In this document: piece after piece, positions 1 to 6,024 of the stretch
Layout: the number at the start of each line of letters is the position of its first letter
Numbering within the stretch: position 1 is the first letter of the stretch
Source: a bacterium
GTDB taxonomy: Bacteria; Patescibacteriota; Doudnabacteria; UBA920
Direction: 5' to 3'
Length of the DNA stretch: 9,091 nucleotides
Assembly (NCBI GenBank): GCA_021789715.1
Contig: JAJYJE010000027.1
Coordinates: forward strand, 1-9,091
Made by a program: the position numbers and the translations under genes
Notes under the pieces: model-generated
What the model was told of the DNA's origin: nothing
Seen by the model: only the letters and a program-made list of their open reading frames with translations
Databases searched by the model: none

Positions 1-731
1 TTTCACTGGATAAGATAGATAAGCGGGTGGCCAATAATAAGGTGCTGCTGTTTTATAAAAAAGCCGAGGTTAAAGAGTTTCCTTTGCCGCACGGCAGCGA
101 GCTGGATTCCTGGATTATCAACCGGGTCAGGATTTTAGGCGGTGCTATTAATAAGACCGCGGCCGCGCTGCTGGCCAGGCGGGTTGGCCGCGATGACGCC
201 GTTGAAGCCAGGTTTGGCGGTAAAATTATTGATATTAAAGAAGTTTTTGATCTTTGGCAGGTGGATTCCGAGATCCGCAAACTTCTGGCTTGCTCCGCGG
301 GGGAAGAAATTGATGAGCCTATGGTAGCCGCGTTGGTACCGGAACGGGAAGAGGCGGATGCGCTGCGAATTGTCAGTGCCATAGCGGATAAAAATAAGCA
401 GACGGCTTTAAAAGATATCGGCAGGTTTTTGGGAGACGGGGACGAAAAAGCTGGGATTATCCAGTTGAACGCTTTGCTTTCGGAACAGTTCCGGAATATT
501 TTGGCGCTTCAGGACTTGCTGGCGCGCCGCGCGTCTGACCAGGAAATTTTAACTCAAACCTCCTGGAAGAGCGGCAGGTTGTTTGTCTTAAAAAAGATTG
601 CCGCCCGCTTTCAACCGGCAGTTGTTAAAGGTACGCTCAATAAGCTGGCCGCGCTTGACCAGGAGGTTAAAAGTTCCTCCACACCGCCGCGCGTTTTGCT
701 GGATTTGATTTTGGCGCAGTTATTCGCATAG
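1..731 (+). CDS. holA: DNA polymerase III subunit delta, C-terminal part (5' end outside window)
   Basis: The delta subunit opens the sliding clamp within the DNA polymerase III clamp loader in the cytoplasm. The reading frame is open from the left edge (first full codon at position 3, residues SLDKIDKR), so the gene begins outside the window. The GTG at 27 is an internal valine codon. The visible part fits the end of domain II and the C-terminal collar domain of HolA: the DKR stretch followed by a short lysine-rich segment and EFPLP, then G-SELDSWI, then an alpha-helical domain with DLWQVDSEIRKLL and the LLSEQFRNILALQDLL helix. The end (ALDQEVKSSSTPPRVLLDLI) is typical of the family, where an aspartate and lysine precede a P-x-LLDLI helix. 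It ends at TAG 729-731 and converges on the oxidase operon, with a shared terminator between them. Similarity is weak along the length, as usual for delta, but the pattern is consistent. Confidence 0.8.
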   Translation, partial: SLDKIDKRVANNKVLLFYKKAEVKEFPLPHGSELDSWIINRVRILGGAINKTAAALLARRVGRDDAVEARFGGKIIDIKEVFDLWQVDSEIRKLLACSAGEEIDEPMVAALVPEREEADALRIVSAIADKNKQTALKDIGRFLGDGDEKAGIIQLNALLSEQFRNILALQDLLARRASDQEILTQTSWKSGRLFVLKKIAARFQPAVVKGTLNKLAALDQEVKSSSTPPRVLLDLILAQLFA

Positions 732-744
732 AATACAAAAAATT

Positions 745-779
745 AAACCGGCCATCGCGCGATGGCCGGTTTTGTTCCG
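745..779. terminator. Bidirectional Rho-independent terminator between holA and the oxidase operon
   Basis: A perfect inverted repeat has the half-site AAACCGGCCATCGC (745-758) followed directly by its reverse complement (759-772). In RNA this would form a GC-rich stem of about 12 bp closed by a CGCG tetraloop. On the plus strand the stem runs into TTTTGTT (770-776). On the minus strand it runs into TTTAATTTTTTG (the complement of 736-747). It therefore can end holA transcripts and, more convincingly, the long minus-strand operon whose last stop codon is at 796-798. Confidence 0.85.
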
Positions 780-795
780 TTGCTGGCGGATTTCC

Positions 796-1206
796 TTAGA
801 GCCTCATCCTTAACAGTAGCGGGATGCCGGTTAGCACCGTAGGGGCAAAGGTAGCGCAGCAGGCATAACCCAGAAAGCGATGATAAGGATAGCGCAGGCC
901 ATTGAACCATATTACTATCGACAGGAGAATCAAAAAGAATAGAGTAGCGAACGGCAGATGGATCATAAACAGCCCGTCCCAGATAACGCCGTGGAACAGC
1001 GGCCGTTTGGTTTCTACCTCCAGCAGGTACAATACGGTAAGGCCAAGCAGCCGGTAGCCGTATTGCTGGTGTTCCCAAACTTTGTCATTCAGGACTGTCG
1101 CAGAGCCGTCGGCCGCCAGCCGGAGGGCGAGCGCCGTTTGGATGGTTCTGGCCATTAACCACACCATCCCTCCAAGCATCAAAAACAGCAGCGTCTTTAT
1201 TTCCAT
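796..1206 (-). CDS. Small multi-pass membrane protein of unknown function, last gene of the oxidase operon
   Basis: I do not recognise a named family. The 136-residue protein has a hydrophobic N-terminal helix (about 4-27), a weaker one near 47-62, and two strong ones at about 76-101 and 109-132. His83 lies within the third helix (MIHLPFA), and His109 sits in the motif RYPYHRFLGY at the start of the fourth. The spacing of about 26 residues and the HR-x-L pattern recall the second half of DUF420/CtaM heme-oxidase assembly proteins, so a heme-related role is possible but unproven. The start is well supported: an AGAGGA Shine-Dalgarno element lies 7 nt upstream, the strongest in this block. It sits 44 nt downstream of the DUF420-like gene and just before the operon terminator, which ties it to the oxidase by position. 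It may instead be an unrelated membrane protein. Confidence 0.75.
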   Translation of the reverse strand: MEIKTLLFLMLGGMVWLMARTIQTALALRLAADGSATVLNDKVWEHQQYGYRLLGLTVLYLLEVETKRPLFHGVIWDGLFMIHLPFATLFFLILLSIVIWFNGLRYPYHRFLGYACCATFAPTVLTGIPLLLRMRL

Positions 1207-1213
1207 TTTAGTT

Positions 1214-1219
1214 TCCTCT
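1214..1219 (-). promoter_or_regulatory. Shine-Dalgarno site of the last operon gene
   Basis: On the minus strand this reads AGAGGA, 7 nt before the ATG at 1206. It fixes the start of the 136-residue protein. It stands out because the cyo genes of the same transcript show no comparable site. Confidence 0.7.
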
Positions 1220-1250
1220 TTGAGCGGTTTTCGAACTTACATGTACTATA

Positions 1251-1670
1251 TCAAAAATAACTTATAACATAAAAGGCGATGCCGGATAGCACCGCGGCTA
1301 GCCACAGCAGGATAAATGTCGCGGTAAAACGGTTGTGGCGTAAAAAGTAATTTACGCCTTTTTTGTAATTAACCCAAGCGATAACCATGTATACTATCAG
1401 CCCTAGGAACATCAGGAGAGAAAAGCTGCCGTGGAATATCGCCAGGCCGATGGCCGTGCCGTTTTCCAGTCGGCTGGGATTGGCGCGGCTGAGGGCGCGG
1501 GAAGCCATATAAGTTATGTTAAAGCAGATTTCGTAGCCCAGCGTCAGGGCGACCAGGGCATAGGGGAATTTATTGTAGCGGTAACCGGAATGGAAAACGT
1601 ACAGCACCGACGCAGTTACCAAGATTTCGGTGAACAGGGTAAATGTTGAAAACCAAGGTATTCCTTGCAT
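1251..1670 (-). CDS. DUF420/CtaM-like four-helix membrane protein, probable oxidase assembly factor
   Basis: The 139-residue protein has four predicted membrane helices (about 8-26, 35-57, 72-100 and 115-137). Its C-terminal half resembles the DUF420 pattern: a histidine in helix 3 (His80, IFHGSF), an RHNRF segment before helix 4 (His112), and a helix 4 of the type LLWLAAVLSGIAFYV, like the family's WLYVSVTGV helix. His27 after helix 1 also fits. DUF420 proteins such as staphylococcal CtaM are needed to mature heme-copper oxidases, so an assembly role is inferred. The ATG at 1670 is preferred, 4 nt after the stop of the preceding gene. A longer in-frame start at 1712 would add 14 hydrophilic residues and overlap that gene. 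A GAGGAAGG stretch lies 13 nt upstream of the chosen ATG, farther than usual. The family assignment comes from pattern memory and is moderately sure; the gene itself is firm. Confidence 0.7.
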   Translation of the reverse strand: MQGIPWFSTFTLFTEILVTASVLYVFHSGYRYNKFPYALVALTLGYEICFNITYMASRALSRANPSRLENGTAIGLAIFHGSFSLLMFLGLIVYMVIAWVNYKKGVNYFLRHNRFTATFILLWLAAVLSGIAFYVISYF

Positions 1671-1674
1671 AATT

Positions 1675-1977
1675 TTAAATTTTCCTTCCTCGCGGGGTGT
1701 GCTCCGCGGCAATCACTTTATTGTTTAAGGAGGCCAGGCGGAAGCGGACGGCGTAAATGCCGAGCAGCATCAGCCCGGTGTAGGCTAAGCCTTCCTCGCA
1801 GACTTGGGCTAAAAGTCGGGGTTTAAGCGCGATCATGGTTGAACCGCTGGCGATTGTCAGGCCGAGGAGGATGTAAGAGGTCCGGAGTTTGGGCCCGGAT
1901 GGGGAGAGTAGGGCGTAACCGGTACAAAAGACGCTGCCTAAGGCCACGACGATATGGAACGGGAGCAAGAGGAACAT
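1675..1977 (-). CDS. Three-helix small membrane protein of unknown function in the oxidase operon
   Basis: The 100-residue protein has hydrophobic segments at about 1-23, 32-50 and 63-80, and ends in a short polar basic tail (TPRGRKI). His8 lies in the first helix (LLPFHIVVALG), and there are cysteines at 18 and 60. No family is recognised. It starts 25 nt after the cyoE stop and ends 4 nt before the DUF420-like start, so it is almost certainly co-transcribed with both. The chosen ATG at 1977 has no clear Shine-Dalgarno site, and I found no in-frame ATG upstream of it within the gap. Position and membrane character suggest a role in heme handling or assembly of the quinol oxidase, but this is inference from context only. 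Confidence 0.72.
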   Translation of the reverse strand: MFLLLPFHIVVALGSVFCTGYALLSPSGPKLRTSYILLGLTIASGSTMIALKPRLLAQVCEEGLAYTGLMLLGIYAVRFRLASLNNKVIAAEHTPRGRKI

Positions 1978-2002
1978 GCGGTGATAATTAATGATGTTGT
2001 CG

Positions 2003-2857
2003 CTAAGGCAAAAAGTTGCCGAACGCGATAAAAACGCTCAAGGTAGTAAGCGTGATTAATGAGAACAAAAACATATTTTTAGCCCAATGGGCATTATCAG
2101 CAGCTTTAAACCCTCGGAAGTCTTTGTACAACCAGATAACACCTAAAGCCATGGCCATGATTAAATAAACATAGCCTGTAAAGCCGTAAACTTTTAGGAG
2201 AATAGCCGCAACCAAGAAAGCAAAGGTGTAAAGCAGGATTTGGATTTTGGTTGAGGTGAGGCCGTAGCGCGCCGGCATAACCGGTACGCCGGCGGCGATG
2301 TAATCGTTAAGCCTGCGTATGGCAATGGCATAGAAGTGCGGCATCTGCCAGAAAAGTAACATGAGGAACAGCAACAGCGCGCCGAGGTCGAAGCGGGCAG
2401 TTACGGCTGTGTAGCCGATGACCGGGGGAGTGGCGCCGGCAACCGCGCCTACAAGTGCCGCGTGCGCGGTGCGGTGCTTGAGCGGCGTATAGAGAAAAAC
2501 GTAGAACACAAAGCCGGCGAGCGCGGCGATCAGGCAGGCGGGATTGGCAAAAAAATAGAGATCAATGGCCCCAAGCGTTATCAGAATGCAGCCGTAGATG
2601 AATGCCGGCCTGACACCGATAGCGCCCCTGGCTAATTCCCGCCGTTTGGTCCGCGCCATTTTGGCGTCAATCTTCCGGTCGTAGATATTATTAAATACGC
2701 AGCCGGAAGCGATAACCAGGGACAGCCCGATAATTGTGGCAAGCAGCAGCCGGCCGTGAACGTGCCCGCGGGATGCCAGAAAAAATCCGGCCGCGGCCGT
2801 AATGGCATTGCCGTAAATCATACCGGGCTTGGTCAGCTTATAATAATGTTTAAACAT
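2003..2857 (-). CDS. cyoE: Protoheme IX farnesyltransferase (heme O synthase)
   Basis: This integral membrane prenyltransferase converts protoheme and farnesyl diphosphate into heme O, the high-spin heme of bo3 oxidases. At 284 residues it is close to the usual length of about 290-300. The first prenyl-diphosphate/Mg-binding motif is NNIYDRKIDAKMART (residues 56-70, with Asn57, Asp60 and Asp64). It is followed by YTPLKHRT (123-130), GAVAGATPPVIGY (137-149), and the loop WQMPHFYAIAIRRLNDY (170-186) leading into AAGVPVMPARYG. A late DNAHWAKNMFLFS segment (254-266) is also typical. It lies 34 nt downstream of cyoD, as in the E. coli cyoABCDE order. The ATG at 2857 has no clear Shine-Dalgarno site; a nearby upstream ATG is out of frame. 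All expected helices seem present and there is no sign of decay. Confidence 0.95.
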   Translation of the reverse strand: MFKHYYKLTKPGMIYGNAITAAAGFFLASRGHVHGRLLLATIIGLSLVIASGCVFNNIYDRKIDAKMARTKRRELARGAIGVRPAFIYGCILITLGAIDLYFFANPACLIAALAGFVFYVFLYTPLKHRTAHAALVGAVAGATPPVIGYTAVTARFDLGALLLFLMLLFWQMPHFYAIAIRRLNDYIAAGVPVMPARYGLTSTKIQILLYTFAFLVAAILLKVYGFTGYVYLIMAMALGVIWLYKDFRGFKAADNAHWAKNMFLFSLITLTTLSVFIAFGNFLP

Positions 2858-2891
2858 GGCATTGAATGATATTTATATTTTAAATACCTTT

Positions 2892-3239
2892 TTAATAGCT
2901 CCCCTGGTCCTGCAAATATTGGTTGACCTGCTGCGGGGTCATATTAAAGTTGAGCGCGTACATAATCCAGAGCGAGCCGACTACTACCAGCAGGATAATG
3001 CCAAGGGTGGAGATAAAGAACGTCAGGTTCCAGCGCTTGCTTTTGTCGCCGAGGTGCAAAAAATAGCAGAGCTGGATGACCAGCTGGCCCATTGCCAGCG
3101 TTAAAATAACGCCGATGAGCAGGGGGTGGGACAGCGTCCGGTGGCGCGAAGCGACGTGAATTTCGACCAAGGCAAAAGCGGTAATCGTCAAAATGATCGA
3201 GGAAATGAAGCCGATTAAATAATTTTTGAAGGTAGGCAT
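2892..3239 (-). CDS. cyoD: Cytochrome bo3 quinol oxidase subunit IV
   Basis: Subunit IV is a small three-helix protein (COX4_pro family) that stabilises the CuB site and helps assembly of the bo3 complex. At 115 residues it is close to the E. coli protein (109). Shared features include YLIGFISSIILTITAF at the start of helix 1 (about 7-22), QLCYFLHLGDKSKRWN after helix 2 (56-71), and the helix 3 ending VVVGSLWIMYALNFNM (85-100), which is nearly the E. coli GSIWIMWNLNYNM. The helices lie at about 8-27, 38-62 and 73-95. The ATG at 3239 is chosen over an in-frame TTG at 3248 because ATG is the stronger start and no Shine-Dalgarno site favours the longer form. It follows cyoC after a 95-nt AT-rich spacer. 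Confidence 0.94.
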   Translation of the reverse strand: MPTFKNYLIGFISSIILTITAFALVEIHVASRHRTLSHPLLIGVILTLAMGQLVIQLCYFLHLGDKSKRWNLTFFISTLGIILLVVVGSLWIMYALNFNMTPQQVNQYLQDQGSY

Positions 3240-3249
3240 AAGCTGCAAA

Positions 3250-3275
3250 TTTTCAATTTACGATTATCAATTTTC
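3250..3275 (+). repeat. AT-rich 26-bp repeat, copy 1 (cyoC-cyoD spacer)
   Basis: This segment begins TTTTCAATTTACGATTATCA and ends ATTTTC. It matches the minus-strand reading of 5999-6024 at 23 of 26 positions. The two copies therefore lie in opposite orientation in two spacers of the same operon. Low complexity lowers its weight, but the shared central ACGATT core is not simple A/T run matching. Confidence 0.5.
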
Positions 3276-3334
3276 AAACAATGTTCGATGATCAAATTTA
3301 GAGTTTTTAAAATTTAAAATTCATCGGAAATTAT

Positions 3335-3922
3335 TTACAAAACTCCCATCAAATACACGATCGTAAAAATAAAAATCCAGACTAAATCCAGAAAATGCCA
3401 GAATAAGGCCAGGCGGGCCAGCTGACTGTTGGTTTTCGGCGCTAGGCCGCGTTTTCTGACTACCAGCAGCATCACGGCCATCCATAACAACCCGGCGGCA
3501 ATATGCAGGCCGTGCGCGCCGACCAGGGTAAAATAGGAGGTTAAAAAAGCGCTGTGCTGCGGACCGCTGCCCGAGGCGTACAGGCGGCGGAATTCGGTCA
3601 GTTCCATGAACAGAAAAGACAAGCCGAGCAGGAAAGTAACGGTAAACCACGATAATACTTTTTTTACCTCGCCGCGCTGCATGACTAAATAAGCCAAACC
3701 GCAGCTAAAGCTGCTGGTAAGCAAGATAACGGTTTCCGCCAGCACGAAAGGCAGATTGAATAATTGTCCGCTCGCCGGCCCGCCAAAGGTGTTGTTATGC
3801 AGTACCGCGTAAGCGGCGAACAGTGCGGCAAACATAATCAAATCCGTCATCAAATAGACCCAGAAGCCAAACAGAGAGTTTTCGGTTTTTTCGTGTTGAT
3901 GGTTAATCGCTGTTGTGTCCAT
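3335..3922 (-). CDS. cyoC: Cytochrome bo3 quinol oxidase subunit III
   Basis: Subunit III of heme-copper oxidases is a membrane protein that binds subunit I and supports proton uptake at the D channel. The 195-residue protein has five helices (about 17-40, 57-79, 90-108, 128-155 and 173-193), as in E. coli CyoC. Conserved landmarks are LFGFWVYLMTDLIMFAALFA (17-36), the MELTEFRRL segment (106-114), TLVGAHGLHIAAGLLWM (132-148), and the last helix LFWHFLDLVWIFIFTIVYL (173-191). The N-terminus contains two histidines (NHQHE), as is common in CyoC. It lies 63 nt downstream of cyoB. The upstream region on its own strand is pyrimidine-rich (CTCCTCTCCC) and has no Shine-Dalgarno site. Confidence 0.96.
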   Translation of the reverse strand: MDTTAINHQHEKTENSLFGFWVYLMTDLIMFAALFAAYAVLHNNTFGGPASGQLFNLPFVLAETVILLTSSFSCGLAYLVMQRGEVKKVLSWFTVTFLLGLSFLFMELTEFRRLYASGSGPQHSAFLTSYFTLVGAHGLHIAAGLLWMAVMLLVVRKRGLAPKTNSQLARLALFWHFLDLVWIFIFTIVYLMGVL

Positions 3923-3985
3923 AGAATGACATAGGCAGATAATGGGAGAGGAGTAGATATTAAGCGTGCCTACATTTTTAAATAT

Positions 3986-5965
3986 TTATAAATATCTTGC
4001 GGGTGATTTTTCAAATTTTTCCAATTCCTGCGCCGTGACTGTGTATTCTGTATTTTCATCCAGAGACCTGATTATAATGCAAACGATCACGCCCGCGAGT
4101 CCGAAAATCTGCATCCAAACAATGTGCCAGACAAACGCGAAACTCGCCAAGAACGCAAAAGCCGATAAGTAAATAGCCATTGCTGTATTTTTTGGCATTT
4201 CAATATTCTGATATTCTTGACCTCTTCCTGTTCTCGCATCCCTCATCTTTTGTTTGTTTTCCCACCACGCGTCCCGCCCGGTTACGGTCGGTACGACCGC
4301 GAAATTATAGAATGGCGGGGGGGAAGCGGTGGACCATTCCAGCGTCCGGCCGTTCCATGGGTCGCCGCTGGTGTCCCGGTTTTTTTCGCGGTCGCGGATG
4401 CTTACGATTATTTGGGCCACTTGGAAAAGCGCGCCTATGCCTATTAGCGCCAAACCCAGGCCCGCGGCAATGAACAGCGGTTGCCAGCCGGGTACATTAT
4501 AGTGGTCAAGCCGGCGTGTAGCCCCTAAAAAGCCGAGGAGATACAGCGGCCCGAATGAGAGCAAAAATCCGAACAGCCAGAACCAAAAGGCTTTTCTTCC
4601 GAGAGATTCATTGAGCCTGAACCCAAAAATTTTGGGGAACCAGTAAGTAATGCCGGCAAAAATGCCGAACAGCGCGCCGCTGACTATCATGGTGTGGAAA
4701 TGCGCGACCAAAAATAAGCTGTTGTGGAGCTGGTAATCCGCCGCCGGCAGCGACAGCAGCACTCCCGCCATGCCACCGAACGTAAAACAGGCCAAAAAGC
4801 CCATAAACCAGTAAAGCGGCGTGGCAAAGCGGATTTTTCCCTTATACAGAGTCGAGATCCAGTTAAAAAACTGCACGGCCGTGGGGATGGCGATAATTCC
4901 GGTCATAATGCCGAAGAACGCGTTAACGTCCGCGCCCGCGCCCATGGTAAAAAAGTGGTGCAGCCAGACTAAACAGGCCAAGGCGGTTACGCCGAACGCG
5001 GCTAGGACCTGCGATGTGTAGCCGAACAGTTTTTTTTGGGCAAAGGTCGACACGATTTCGGAGTAAATGCCGAATGTGGGCAAAATCAGGATATATACTT
5101 CCGGATGGCCCCACATCCAAATTAAATTGACGTACATCATGGGGTTGCCGCCGGCCGTGGCTGTAAAGAAGTGCAGGCCGAAATACCTGTCCAGCCACAA
5201 TAAGGTGATGACTACGGTTAAAATGGGAAAAACGGAGACCACGAGAAGCATGCTGCAGAGCGAGGTCCAGGTGAACATGGGCATATCCATAAGTTTCATG
5301 CCCGGCGCGCGCATTTTTAAAATGGTAACAATAAAGTTGATGCCGCCGATGAGTGTGCCCAGGCCGGAAATTTGCAGGCTCCAGATCCAGTAGTCCACCC
5401 CTACGCCCGGGCTGTAGGCAATTTCGGCCAATGGCGGCAGGGACAGCCAGCCGGCTGAGGCGAATTCGCCGCCGAATATAAAGAACATATTGATCATAAT
5501 CGCGCCGGCCACATACAGCCAGAAGCCCAGGGAGTTCATAAAGGGGAAGGCCAAATCGCGCGCGCCGATTTGCAGGGGCACAATCAAATTAATCAAGCCG
5601 AACAGCAGGCCCATGGTCGCGAAAAATACCATAATGTCCCCATGGGCGGTGAAAATTTGCTGGAAGTGGGCGGGGGTTAAATAGCCGGCGTGCGGGCCTT
5701 CGGCTATGGATTGTTGCAGCCAGATCATGGCCGCGTCCACCGCGCCGCGGAACAGCATCAGTGAGGCCACAATCAGGTACATAATGCCGATTTTTTTGGG
5801 ATCAGTGGAGGTGAGCCAGCCATTCCAGAGCCATTTCCAGCGTTTGAAGTACGTCAAAATTCCGGCCATAAAAGCGCCGCCGCCGATGATGGTTGCCGTC
5901 CCCGCGATAGTGAACCACTCGTGGGGCAGGGAAGACCAGGTTAAGTTACCGAACAAGATGTTCAT
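3986..5965 (-). CDS. cyoB: Cytochrome bo3 quinol oxidase subunit I (catalytic), with K-channel Lys replaced by Gln
   Basis: This subunit carries low-spin heme b, heme o3 and CuB and reduces oxygen to water. At 659 residues it is nearly the E. coli length (663). Heme ligands are His108 (FTAHG), His422 and His424 (VAHFHTM). CuB ligands are His287 (WGHPEVY), His336 and His337 (WLHHFFTMGAG), with the cross-linked Tyr291. Quinol-site residues Arg73, Asp77, His100 and Gln103 match E. coli Arg71, Asp75, His98 and Gln101, marking it as a quinol oxidase. D-channel residues Asn126, Asp137, Asn144 and Glu289 are kept. The C-terminal block with SIRDREKNRDTSGDPWNGRT is also typical of CyoB. The oddity is IPTAVQFFNW, where Gln365 (codon CAG, 4871-4873) replaces E. 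coli Lys362, the key K-channel residue. Other K-channel polar residues (Thr362 and the serines matching Ser299 and Ser315) remain. No Shine-Dalgarno site precedes the ATG. Confidence 0.97.
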   Translation of the reverse strand: MNILFGNLTWSSLPHEWFTIAGTATIIGGGAFMAGILTYFKRWKWLWNGWLTSTDPKKIGIMYLIVASLMLFRGAVDAAMIWLQQSIAEGPHAGYLTPAHFQQIFTAHGDIMVFFATMGLLFGLINLIVPLQIGARDLAFPFMNSLGFWLYVAGAIMINMFFIFGGEFASAGWLSLPPLAEIAYSPGVGVDYWIWSLQISGLGTLIGGINFIVTILKMRAPGMKLMDMPMFTWTSLCSMLLVVSVFPILTVVITLLWLDRYFGLHFFTATAGGNPMMYVNLIWMWGHPEVYILILPTFGIYSEIVSTFAQKKLFGYTSQVLAAFGVTALACLVWLHHFFTMGAGADVNAFFGIMTGIIAIPTAVQFFNWISTLYKGKIRFATPLYWFMGFLACFTFGGMAGVLLSLPAADYQLHNSLFLVAHFHTMIVSGALFGIFAGITYWFPKIFGFRLNESLGRKAFWFWLFGFLLSFGPLYLLGFLGATRRLDHYNVPGWQPLFIAAGLGLALIGIGALFQVAQIIVSIRDREKNRDTSGDPWNGRTLEWSTASPPPFYNFAVVPTVTGRDAWWENKQKMRDARTGRGQEYQNIEMPKNTAMAIYLSAFAFLASFAFVWHIVWMQIFGLAGVIVCIIIRSLDENTEYTVTAQELEKFEKSPARYL

Positions 5966-5998
5966 AAAAACAAATTTTCATTTTGGTTATTGTCCATA

Positions 5999-6024
5999 GA
6001 AAATTGAAAATCGTGAATTAAAAA
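5999..6024 (-). repeat. AT-rich 26-bp repeat, copy 2 (cyoA-cyoB spacer)
   Basis: Read on the minus strand, this begins directly after the cyoA stop codon and matches 3250-3275 (plus strand) at 23 of 26 positions. Because the copies are inverted relative to each other, the cyoA-cyoB and cyoC-cyoD spacers of one transcript are largely complementary. Confidence 0.5.

Noticed and set aside
27..29. GTG as the start of a complete 234-residue gene
   Set aside because: The frame is open to the left edge and the upstream residues (SLDKIDKR) fit the HolA family, so this is an internal valine.
743..1078. Minus-strand frame of 111 codons over the last operon gene
   Set aside because: It is out of frame with a well-supported membrane protein that has a strong ribosome site.
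1671..1712. Longer start of the DUF420-like protein at 1712
   Set aside because: It would overlap the preceding gene and add only polar residues unlike the family; the ATG at 1670 lies 4 nt after the stop codon.
3240..3248. TTG start of cyoD at 3248
   Set aside because: An ATG three codons later is a better start, and no ribosome site favours the TTG.
3286..3326. Hairpin formed by CGATGA and TCATCG in the cyoC-cyoD spacer as a terminator
   Set aside because: The stem is only 6 bp with an AT-rich interior and no useful T-tract position; a terminator here would also cut off cyoD and cyoE.
4180..4473. Plus-strand open frames inside cyoB
   Set aside because: They are antisense to a strongly conserved catalytic subunit and have low-complexity arginine/proline-rich translations.
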